The translations under genes were made by a program, and so were the position numbers. Below the pieces are notes generated by a model that searched no databases, was not told where the DNA came from, and was given only the letters and a program-made list of their open reading frames with translations. 64,000 nt of DNA from positions 394,501 to 458,500 of the forward strand of contig NC_061076.1 of the NCBI RefSeq assembly GCF_021917145.1. Reading direction: 5' to 3'. The DNA comes from Hypomesus transpacificus (lineage: Eukaryota > Chordata > Actinopteri > Osmeriformes > Osmeridae). This document shows positions 33,771-44,800 of the stretch, one piece after another; positions within the stretch are counted from its first letter, which is position 1, and each line of letters begins with the position of its first letter.

Positions 33771-34293
33771 TGGCTGCCTGGAGAAACCACTGCTATAGTG
33801 AGTTAGTGATCCATATTTAACACAGTTGCAGTAGTAGAAGTAGTGGAATGGTTTCTTCTGGTTTGCTGCCTCAAACATAAGTAGCATGTCATGTCCTAAA
33901 CATGACTACTGGACTGTAGATGTACTCAGCACATTTTCTATAAATCAGCAAATGTTTTTTTATTTACTTTGTCAATATACAACATATGTAGACGTGTAGG
34001 AAAGAATGGTTGAAAAATGTCAATTGTTTCAATAGTTATGTTTTCCAAGTCATTGTAAAGAACCATGAGAACAATAACAGATAGAAGCTTTAGTGCTTTT
34101 TGGAAGGTTCCTTTCCAATCCTGCTCAGACCTTCCTGTAGGCTATCACTCCAGTCCCAGTTGTAACAAACATGATTCCGCTTGTCAATCAGCTCATTAGT
34201 AGAATGAGGAGTGCTGAGTTAGGGTTGGAATGAAAACCTACAGGATGGTAGCTCTTCAGGAGAAGGGTTGGGCAGCCCTGGAATACAAAGAGT

Positions 34294-34556
34294 TTAACCC
34301 TTGAGTTATCTTCAGGTCATTCTGACCCATCAGTTATTGTGACCCACCATCGTGTTGTGACAACTTTACCACATACAAAAACAGTGAAGATTTTATTTTA
34401 ACCGTCGGGCTGTCTCTGGCCCCGGCCCCCCACATTGCGAAGGTTAAAATACAATTATTTTTTATTTGTTTTTGTATTGGGTTAAATTGGGTAAACACAA
34501 CGATGGTTCGTTATGAACCTTTGTGTCCTGTGACCCGAAGGCAGCACAAAGGTTAA
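34294..34556. mobile_element. piggyBac-like MITE, copy 2
   Basis: This copy matches copy 1 along its length, again flanked by TTAA. The termini have decayed (CCCTTGAG and CACAAAGG), and one central stretch has gained ccccggccc. Confidence 0.82.
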
Positions 34557-36116
34557 ATATAGTCTCACACATTACCTGAAACCAAGATGTGCCCAACCTC
34601 CAGAATTCTGTTTGTGTTGCTAAACCCTGCAGGATTAACAGTGTGATAACACACTGGACACAGCTAAAGTAGATTTCTATTGTCAAGCCAAAAGTATTTG
34701 TACATGCTGACAATTCAGAAGAATGCTAATTTATAAGAAGTACTTTATTTATACAGCTTTCATCTAAATGCTAGGACTAACAATCTGTAGTTCATTGCAA
34801 CAATGAAAGCAATATCGGATATCTTTCTATTGGAGAGATAATTTCTAAAAACCATGTTTGAAGGCAACTGTATAGTTTGAGGATGGCAAGCTTTCACTTG
34901 GGATGCAAACTACTCAGCCTCAGTCAATGAGCCATGTTTCTGAGTCAACTAGATGCTACACATTCAACATGCTACAATTGATTGTATTTGCTAATATGGA
35001 TCAGCATTTTCCACCTTCCTGGGTCCACTTGACGTTGTCCGATTCAGATATTTGAAGAGGCAAGCTTTTGTTGTGTCCACTGATTGACTGTCTCTTTTAG
35101 TGGCTAGAATTTGGCGAATCACATGTGTCTTTGTTTCCCCATGTCATTTCAGTTGTGGGGAGCATATTACATATTACATTTACATTATAGGCAAGTATTA
35201 CTCAATGGCGAAAGTCTCTGCCATATTAAATTAGAACAAATCTATGTATATGGTAAAGCTCAAGTACAGTAAAGTGTTAACATGGTAGTGAAAGGCTGAG
35301 AAAAGCATGGTGCTCATGTTTGGCTCAAAATCTATAAGTAAAACATGGATTTTCAACAATGACCTTTTATAGTCAGTCAACATCACAGACTTGGAGAATA
35401 TTAGTACACCCAAAAAGACTAGTACAAACCCCATTAAAGAAACATTTAATATTTGAACAGCAATTAAATCTCTTAATCATGTTGTAGTATCCCTCAAAGA
35501 TATACCCATCAGAGTAGGAGAGGAAAAATTGTCAAACAAAAATAAAGTAAGAAGTTACCTTATATTAGCAGGGGGAACGCGTGAGCAATCAATGTCAGGC
35601 ATGATGATGTCACTGGAATCATTTCTCACTTCTCTCTTGCTCTTCTTAAGTTTGAAAACACGGTCACTATAGAGCCATATTTGAAAATAAGTTGCTGCTA
35701 TTGGCTCAGAAAATCATTAAATAATGCAAGATTGTTTTAATGAAACAAAGGTCAAATATAATACAGGAAATTATGTTTGAGATATCCTAATGTTTAATGA
35801 AAGTGTGAAATAAGGATCAGCATGAAAGGGGTACAGTAAAAACTACAGGGAAGGAACAAAAAAGTTGGGAATACTTCAAATATTGTCCGTTTCAACTGCA
35901 ATAATGCAGTCCAGAGTGACTTGCCTCTACCTTTGGGCACTAAGTGTGTATGTAGGCAAATACTTATAGGTCAGGAGAGGAGGAGCCAGGGTACCATGGA
36001 GATAAATGCACTACTGATGTTACTTACAAATAAAGAAATTGAAAAGGGAGAAACATTTTTACTATATCCCTCAATATATCCATCAAACAGTCCGGGAGTA
36101 AGGGTCCGGCCTGTGG

Positions 36117-36216
36117 GGCTTCCACGGGGGGCTTCCACGGGGGGGCTTCCACGGGGGGGCTTCCACGGGGGGGCTTCCACGGGGGGCTTCCACGGGGGGC
36201 TTCCACGGGGGGCTTC
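36117..36216. repeat. 13-15-base G-rich minisatellite, tmem11 3' UTR side
   Basis: About eight units of gcttccacggggggg vary in G-run length. It lies 70-170 bases past the tmem11 stop, so the transcript would carry the C-rich strand. Confidence 0.9.
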
Positions 36217-36284
36217 GTTTTGGAGGTGGGCTGAGTGTTACTTTCTTTAAATTTGACTTTTTATGAATCCTCTTCAGAGTGCGC

Positions 36285-38332
36285 TCATACGGCATAAAGT
36301 TCGTAGATCTTCTTTGCACAATAGGCGAGAGCAGCGAGCGCTATTGTGTTATGGAGTCTCTTTCTGTGGACATCGTCCCTGCGCACCAGAACCACAGGTG
36401 TGGAGGACGTCAGCGTGTGAAGGGGCAGCCGGGAGAGTTTTTGGCTGTCGTACTCCACCTGGTACTTGCAGCAGGGATCAAACTGCCAGGATATGCCATA
36501 GAGGGCTGCACAGGCCATGCTGAGGGCACCAGCAGGCAGGGCTACATAGCGGGAGTATTCAGGTGGCAGTGAGAGTGGCGTCAGAAGGCAAGCGGTACCC
36601 GATAACACTGCCGACTTGTGCAGGCAGTTGCCCACAGCAATCCAGCGGGCTGTTTCATCACCAATGCGTGTGGGCTCAATGACAATGTATTTATACTGGG
36701 CCTCCAGTGCCTGCTCCAGCTCATACTCAAACTGGTCCTGGGCATTCTCACCATTGTAGATCTCATGCACAATGTAGCAGTCTGTTGCTGCCATCACTCC
36801 CCTGTGCAGAGAGGGCAAGAAGTAAAACAAAATTAAGGATCAGAAGCAAAACAATTAGCAATTGAACAGTTAAAACCTCCAGTGAGAGTGCAACTGTGTA
36901 TCCAAGTCTGTGTGAATAATACGCAAATGTTAAACAGATTACATAGCTAAGACTTGATTAGAAGCACATTTACAAAACCCCAGGGAAAAAGATAAAGGAA
37001 GATATATAAGATGGCTTTTTGTTGTATAAAAAATAAAGAAAAAAAGCTCCAACAGGTCAAAGTCTACAGTAAATCCTTAAACATTGTTTGAACATTACTG
37101 ATTCAGTCAAAATCCATATTTAATACAAAATACAACCAACACCCAAAGTGTTTATGATTTTGTCAGTTCAGCAGTCAGTGCTATTTCCCTTCACTGTTTA
37201 TTTAAGTGATACCTGTCATTCAATGACTATTGATAAATTCTACAACTGTGTATTGGTTGCATCCCTTTATGCGCCTGATGTCGCAAAACCCAATTTTCAC
37301 CACAACTTTAAAATAAAAACATAGGGATACATTATGTAGAGTACTCATGTAAAGGGAGTGTTTTTCATCCTAAACAAATCATGAAAGTCCTATAAAACAA
37401 GTTTAAAACTTATTGTATTTATAAATAAATAAATATTAGATAACATGTGCACTTATATTATAAAGCTAACCTACCCAATTTCGTCTATTTAAAGACTATG
37501 TGTGTATATCTTGCCAACAAACTCGTTGAGCTGTCCTGGGGCAAACTTGATTTAACAAGTCTTGCTGTGTCTGGTCAACGTTTGGTGAAATGGTTGGAGA
37601 ACAAGGATGTATAGCTTCCAGGGTTCAAAGCTAGCTATAGCTAATTGTTAGTTACCAGCTAAAGACTTATGCGAGATAGGGCAAAACAGCTGTCAATGAT
37701 CCACTACTAACAAGGTTTATAACCTTAGCCCGCAGAATTTATTTATTTACGCAAACGATTAAGTTACTTACATGTCAACTAAAAGATAGCGACACTAAGT
37801 ATTTAGCCGTCTACTAGCTAGTATTAAACTAAGCAGCCTACGCCAACGCCATGCTAGTACTAGCAGTTACTGCAAGGAGCGATGTCCAAGTTATTCTATC
37901 CATCGAGCAAAGCTGAATGTTAGTCGTGAAGCCATAGTTCTGGTTATTGCACTCCAGTGCTAGCTAGCTAGCTGGTTATAATAAAAAAAATTACATTGAT
38001 TGCAACCATGACTTGATCCCGTGCTGTGCCACTACGTGCTAGGTAGTCCTGCTAGCTGTTTAACGCGTTAGCTTTCTACTGTTGGTGGTGGTGTGTGTGT
38101 GGCTAATGTGGAAACATCACATGAGCTTGAGCTAATCAAGGATGGAATTTCGTCCACTGTCAGTGGTATTTTAAGGGGCAATAACTCGCAATTCTACAGA
38201 TTAATAAATGGTAACTAAAGTTATAGTCATGACAGTTAATTAAATTAGAAATCTTGGTTTTGTGACATCGATAAGTATAACTGACCTCTCTCTGTTAACT
38301 GGGACACCGCGCCTCCTTCCCAACGACGCCAT
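36285..38332 (-). CDS. tmem11: transmembrane protein 11, mitochondrial
   Basis: Two exons (38286-38332 and 36285-36801) join in phase to 187 residues (human 192). Exon 1 encodes MASLGRRRGVPVNRER, a short basic N-terminus. Exon 2 carries the nearly invariant ATDCYIVHEIYNGENAQDQ, the EPTRIGDETARWIAVGNCLH block, two hydrophobic segments (around AVLSGTACLLTPLSL and YVALPAGALSMACAALYGI), then QFDPCCKYQVEYD, LTSSTPVVLVRRDD and a last hydrophobic stretch IALAALAYC ending YELYAV. TMEM11 (fly PMI) is a mitochondrial membrane protein needed for cristae shape and tied to MICOS; this is family knowledge. The single 1.5-kb intron is AT-rich with nothing notable. Head-to-head with natd1. Confidence 0.96.
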
Positions 38333-39209
38333 CTTGGAGAAACAACTTACTTTCGCTGTAGACGTAAACTACCGCGGTGCATTGTAGGTACTGTAGTATA
38401 CATATTATTATAATCAATAGAAGATGTTCACCATGTATCCCCAACAAACTCTTTCCCCCATAATGCAATGATACTACATTTAAATAAAATTATTTTTTAT
38501 TGAAAGACTAGAATGATCAAATAGCCTACTTATACATACAGTGGTCAGCTGTATGTAGACGGATATTAAAGGAAAATGTATGCAACCACATTTCTGTGAA
38601 CCGCATATTTATTTACAATAAAGAAGACGCAGTGGAGGGGTTATATTTTGTAATATCCGCAATGGCCAATCACACGCAAGGACAGCACTGTAAAGTAAGA
38701 CGAGCCATTTCTAACATTGACCCACGAACGGTCCTGTAATTGCCTCAAGAATATTAAATTCGTTATTCCATATCTTTCGTAGCACTACGTAAATTGTCGA
38801 CACAGCATGTTAAATAGTCAGTGACTTCTGAAATACTTACCCATATTGTGCCGTATTGTATCTTCTGAAGTTCCGGACCCTCTTTTGCGTCACTTGCGCC
38901 GGTGGGATGTGTTTTGTAATCAGAGCGCTAGCTAGCTAGGCTAACGATAAGCCAATTTACTTGGTGCTATCCCCGTCAGGGGGTGCAGGAAGTATCTTGA
39001 CAGCTATCGCTACATTGAATTCTATTGCCATCGACCCGATGGCTATCATCGGTTTGTATAAATACATGTGATCTCACAGCCGATTTTGTCGTATAGATGT
39101 ATATTTATTGGAAATTGGAAAAGTAGTCTATTGAACTACTGTAGACAGTCTAGTTGTAGTTACCACGGTTGCAGCTGTTCCTAGACCTGCAAGAAAGTAA
39201 TCTCGAATC
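38333..39209. promoter_or_regulatory. bidirectional tmem11/natd1 promoter region
   Basis: The two start codons lie 877 bases apart on opposite strands. The tmem11 ATG lies in an AAGATGGC context, the YY1-like motif common at such starts. No TATA box is evident for either gene. Confidence 0.6.
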
Positions 39210-40168
39210 ATGGCATATTCGGCACAAACGAACGGTCTCGAGATCAGCACCCCAGTTAACGTGGACCACGATAAAAAGCGGCGACAGTTTACAATAACAC
39301 TAAATGGTACTTAAAACGAGTAATTAACTAGGTACCAAATAGTCCCATGCATGTCATGGATGGGGCCTTGTAGCAAGAGTGTAATTCAGCAGAGCTTTCC
39401 TATGATTTCGCCTGTGGGCATCAGTTTTTGATAGTTATTGACTCAAGTAATGATTTACTAAGATTTTAATAATGCTAGAGCTAGTCATGTAAACTTTAGG
39501 AAACGCAGAACTTAACATAGTCCCGGTTGTCAAAGTTCAAGCATCAAAGCTGTTTAAAAGAAGCCGAGGAAAACTGGCAAAATATGCTAAATGTAATATG
39601 CATGATTATATTTAAAACACATAGGTATTTAGGTAGAAAATACATGGATTGGTTAGATAAAACATTGTTTAGTACATTTCCAGCATGTTTTTTCCCTCCA
39701 TGTTTTCTACGGTTATATAAATAGCTAAACTTGCTTTCTTTGTCTGCAGGCTCAAAGGATCGAGCTGTTTTGTTGTACAAGTTTGTTGGGATAAAAACGG
39801 TGGACTTGCAGCACACAGAGGTTCCAGAAGCTTACAGAGGGAGAGGCATCGCCAAGCACCTGGTGAAGGTAAAGAATGATTCTGTGTAGGAGAGGCGTTG
39901 CCCCCCACCCCCCAATTATAGCAATATTTCATAGCTGCAATCAAGATATATTCATTCTTTTGTCACGTTTGCCAGTATTGTGGTGTGACATTACTCGTTT
40001 GTAGCACGTTTGTCTATGCATCCCCATCTTCAAATATATAACTAGATTTCTTTCCAGGCAGCCATGGATTTTGTGGTGGAAGAAGACCTGAAAGCCCACC
40101 TTACCTGCTGGTATATCCAAAAATATGTGAAAGATAATCCCCAGTACCAGGAGCATATTCAACATTGA
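39210..40168 (+). CDS. natd1: N-acetyltransferase domain-containing protein 1
   Basis: Three exons (39210-39306, 39750-39868, 40058-40168) join in frame to 108 residues (human 113). The N-terminus [20 protein letters not shown] leads into [12 protein letters not shown]. Exon 2 has [31 protein letters not shown] with the acetyl-CoA-binding R-G-x-G-x-A loop. Exon 3 has [20 protein letters not shown] and KYVKDNPQY. This is the compact GNAT-like (YjdJ-type) fold; the substrate is unknown. In human the gene lies with TMEM11 and DHRS7B on 17p11.2, as here. Confidence 0.95.
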
Positions 40169-40511
40169 TTTAAAGACTTGATCGATCAAGACTGAACAGT
40201 GAGTTCACAGCATTATTGGTTCCTTAGTACGTTACCACAAAATATGACATTGAGCTCTTTCAGGATCTTCCGTGAATCATACATTGGCCAAGAATGAAAA
40301 CCGGTTTGGTGGTTATACAGTCCTAACCCCATCCAACCCTAACCCAAACCAATTTGGTGGTTATACAGCCCTAACCCAAACCAGTTTGGTGGTTATACAT
40401 AAGTCTCCACTACTTGGTCCCAGACCTGAAATGTAAGCATGTTAGAAGTTTTGGATCCATTTTTCTCGCACTTATTTTGGTAAAAGGTTATTTACATTTA
40501 TAATGAACCCA

Positions 40512-40517
40512 AATAAA
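40512..40517 (+). terminator. polyadenylation signal, natd1
   Basis: AATAAA lies 343 bases after the natd1 stop. Confidence 0.5.
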
Positions 40518-41440
40518 CATGAGATTGTTAATACATGAGGTGTTATGGCATTTCTTTCTATATATATCTTACTTCCCTTTTCAATCTAAGTGTTTATAGC
40601 TTGTAAAGCCACCGAAGTTTAGCCCTAATCCTGTATAACTGTCATGGATTGGGTCAATTTGGTTTGGGATTAAAGTGCTGGAGTGTTTGCATTTCCGTTT
40701 TAGGATTTGATGTGTCTTGTGTGTATAGACTGGTTGGTTCTTATTTGAATTGAGGCTCTCGAGACATCTTGCATCTTTTAGTCGTGTTATGATGACAATA
40801 CATTCCCTCTGTAGAATCGTTTTTTTTCTCCAGTGAATAATTGTGGAATTCTCGAAGGTTGTGGAGAAATAACATCATGTTCAGCAAACAGAAGTAAGTC
40901 ATTTGAAGACATGCGACTGAACAGTTTTCAACATTTTAAGTAACGTCCCACAAATTAGATTATTCTAAATGTAACTATAGTTTTGTTACTCTGGTAATGT
41001 GTTTTTACAGTGGATTCTTGTTGAATTCTTTGTTGTTTTAAAGAAATAAATGCCCACATGGTGATTCCGAGGTCATAATACTGTATAAAGTGTGCATATT
41101 TTAGGGAATTGAAGAATGTCAGCTTTTTTTGTAGGGATTTCTTTTATTACTGTATTCATATTGCTAAACGTCATGGTTATGGCTGGTTATGGCTGTGCCA
41201 GAGGCGTTTTGAATCACTTAGCAAATCAGCTTGTCATGTAGTAAATGTTTTTTATTATGTCCGACTAAGAATGTAGAAATCACTAGTTCAAAGCAGGTTT
41301 AAACATGCGTAAACATGCTTTCTAATTGTAGCTCAACATATCACTGTTATTTAACCGTGATGTGCTTACGTTCCAACACTAATGTCTAGAATGCTAAAAC
41401 AGTAATGCCTTTTTTAAAGCCCTAAATCCTATACATCTCT

Positions 41441-41533
41441 TAAAGCTCTTGTACCTATCATCTTAGAGCTCTTGTACCTATCATCTTAGCGCTCTTGTAC
41501 CTATCATCTTAGAGCTCTTGTACCTATCATCTT
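41441..41533. repeat. 23-base minisatellite x 4
   Basis: Four units of cttagagctcttgtacctat plus cat, one with gcgct for gagct. Confidence 0.88.
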
Positions 41534-41573
41534 TCGGGGTATCATCAGTTTTCTGTGTTGTCCGTTTTCCTTT

Positions 41574-41788
41574 TTGTGGAGTAACCCTTTATGTGGAGTA
41601 ATCCTAACACTTAATGTGGAGTAACCCTAACCCTTTATGTGGAGTAACCCTTACCCTTTATGTGGAGTAACCCTTTATGTGGAGTAACCCTAACCCTTTA
41701 TGTGGAGTAACCCTTACCCTTTATGTGGAGTAACCCTTTATGTGGAGTAACCCTTACCCTTTATGTGGAGTAACCCTTACCCTTTACG
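41574..41788. repeat. variable repeat of tttatgtggagtaaccc
   Basis: Units of about 17 bases, some with an added taaccc or ttaccc hexamer, run to within 20 bases of the first recognisable mprip exon. The taaccc additions resemble telomeric repeats. Confidence 0.88.
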
Positions 41789-41808
41789 CGCGTAGGGGCC
41801 AGAAGGCC

Positions 41809-44800
41809 ATGTTCCATCCAAAGACCAACAGGCAGAACCAAAAGAGAAGAAGGTGTGTGGACCCACCTGTGTCTCAGGTACAGACCCTGACTGGCGCACA
41901 GTGTCAAATAGAAATGCTTGATGCTCTTTATTTATCAAGGATAGGAGATTCACACAGCATGAGATTTTAAGATCTGTCGTGTTTCAACATTTAGCAGACT
42001 CATGGATTTTCTGGCCGCATATTCAAAATATATTTGACCTGTTTATGTGATGCACCCACAGATTTAGGGACCCACACAGTAATTGTGTCAGCAGTTGGTA
42101 AGGCTGCAGCTCTAAGGATTTCGGTTCCTGCTAGTGCATCTCTCCAGAATGGCTCCCTGGCCGCTGTCCCGCTCTCAAGGGTGATTAATCTGTGGTTGGA
42201 TTGCTGAGTGTGGGTGGGGATAGCTAAGTGTAGCATGTGTGTGTGGTTATGGATGTGCGCGTGCGTGCTTGTACGCCAAGTGTGATTACAGCAATGGTCA
42301 GATGGCACTAACCAAGATGGCACTCATCCAAATTAGCCGCAGTGAGGATTTAAGGGTACTCTGCCAAACTGATAGGATTATGTGCATGCAAGTAAGGATG
42401 CTATTCCTCTAGACATTTAACTGTTTAGGAGGAACTGGGGTCAAGAACATTACTATGTCCAGACCAAGCAGAAAGGTAGCCTTTTATTGCTTTTCTAAAT
42501 ACTAATTTTTTGTGTTTTTCAACTAATCTACCTATATTGTCTGTATGTTCATTCAGTAAGTTCATTATTATTTAATTTATACTTTTGTCATACACTATTA
42601 CCTGATTTCATCCTTTCTTATTTAGTACCTGAAATATCCTCATTTTGTTTATCTTTCCAGGACTGTGGTTCAGCGAAAATGGCAGTGACTGGAGGAGGTG
42701 AGCAGTCTGGCAGCAGTAGCAGGAAAAGTAGCAGCTGTAGCAGCAGCACTGGCTGTCTTGGAATGAGTGACCGCAGAAGCAGCACTGTGGCCAGGCTGGA
42801 CAAGACACCAGCTCCAGCTGGGCGGAACCAGAAGGGCCAGCAGCATGTGAGGGAAGGACGTCTCCTCTCCAGCAGATGGGACCCTCCTGCAGTCAGCACC
42901 TTCCATCTTCCTGCCCACTCTGGAACCTCTTGCTCCTCTGTCAGCCATCTTGACCAATGCTCTACCCCAGATGGTAAGGACAGTCCTGCTGTTTGCTCTA
43001 AGTCTACGCATGTTTTTTTGGTGCTTCTTTTGCCTGTTTTTTATTACCTTTATTGACGATGTTTGATGTCGGAGAGAAAGTGTGGTTGTGTCTGGTGTGG
43101 GCCTTGCGTCCTAATGCAGACCTTAACACTGGAAAATAAAGATTTATTTTTGTAATTATGAAAGCACTACTGTCAGGTTTTGCATAAAATTGTTTACCAA
43201 AGTAGTTATAAGTATTTCAAACAAGATAACTTATATTTACAGACATGGCAAGCCACACACTACCCACATTTTACCCTTGCCTTTCCCATTATTCAGTACT
43301 GAACTGAGTTTGTGTTTTTAATTTGTATGCGCAAATTTTAGTGCATGCATGTGCATAGAATCTGTGTGTAGGATATTGTGACACTCTCACTTTGTGTGTT
43401 TCTCTCCTGTCTCCAATTCAAACATTGTAAAGCAGATTGTCTGGACTCACGGACAGTAGAACGTGGTTCCTCGTCCCTTGAGAACACAGCTCCAGACGTT
43501 CAGCAGAGATCTCCCCACTCCAGTGGTCTTGGAGACATGTTTAGGTTTGTTTACATTTTGTAGTCCTTTCCTCTTCAAATCTTACTTTTCCATTCATCCT
43601 ATAACTTAATTAAAGTCAGATTTTTTCCAGTCTAAGAAAATAAACGTGTCTGATCCTGTGGGTGTAACATTTACATGTAGTCATTTAGCAGACGCTCTTA
43701 TCCAGAACCACTTACAGTAAGTACAGGGACATTCCCCCTGAGGCAAGTAGGGTGAAGGATTACTAGCCCAATTCCCTCACCGCTCAGCCACCTGACTCCC
43801 CGTATAAGTGAGAGATATAGCAATTTCCAATTGTTCCAGATGAATCTTCTAGCCAGCAAGGTGACATCTTTAATGGGTGTAAGGAGGGAAGGCAATGAGG
43901 GTGAGACCCATCCACTCATTACGACCATGTCTTTCACAAACAGAAGATCCATGTACACATTCTAAAATATCAGCCAAAACAGTTAGCTTTTTTAACCGGC
44001 CGCATCAGAATCAAAACTTAGTTTTCAATACATCACTGTTGGTAAGGGTGTAACATGGGGATTAGACTAAATTATATCAAACATGGCATTTAAACCTGTT
44101 CAAAACTATATTTACAGAAACAATTAATTCTGAGTCTTCATCAGGTCACATTCCTCTCCAATTATTTATATTATCCATCAGAAGGCGTGGGCCAGTCAGT
44201 GTAAAAAGGGCCAATTTTTCCAATTGTTCCAAAGAGGGAGAATTGTGAGCATGTGGTATCAAGTTGAACAGGATGCAAATAATCCAATTTTAATTGTGTA
44301 TTTATTTGTGTGCAGCAGGACAGAGCAGTGTGAAGGAGATGAGACCAACCTCTCCTCAGAGCTGACATCTTCTTCTGCTCCCCCTGCCAACACAACACGG
44401 CAAACTTGCTACAACAGACTTCCCCACAGCAAGAAACAAGTAACTGACATAAGCTTGTCTTATTTGCGAAACTCGCTTTATGGAATAGGCCTCTGTTCAT
44501 GAAAGAATGGTTTTCCATAAAAAGGCTTGTGAATATTTAGCAGTGAAACCCTCACCTGTTCTAATTATTTGTATTTATTGTTCCCCTAAGACATCATCAA
44601 ACCTTAGCCTGCCTCTTATGTGAGACACTAAACAAGCACTCACACTGTTGCCATTATTCAACCTCCATCTGTCCTGTCCACCTTGTACAAGAGACAAACA
44701 TCTGCTTGTTGTTGCCCATGTTTCTGTTCTACACAAGGACTGTTGGTGCCTTGTGATGAGTCGTTCCTGAGCGATTAGTTCCATTTAGATTAAATCTTTT

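Larger units (their letters stand above)
31596..36284. other. intergenic between dhrs7b and tmem11
   Basis: This holds the dhrs7b promoter side, two piggyBac-like MITEs (32666 and 34294), one large minisatellite (33311) and, nearest tmem11, a G-rich array in what is probably its 3' UTR. I see no coding exon. Confidence 0.6.
40169..41808. other. natd1 3' region and upstream side of the mprip-type gene
   Basis: AT-rich sequence with the natd1 polyA signal, a loose repeat of tttggtggttatacag near 40300-40400 and two minisatellites. I looked here for exons of the first PH domain of MPRIP (GGWLLL, RKWQRRFF type motifs) and found none on the plus strand. Confidence 0.6.

Noticed and set aside
36263-36572. 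Plus-strand frames near 36.3 kb
   Set aside because: They lie antisense to tmem11 exon 2, which encodes a near-invariant protein on the minus strand.
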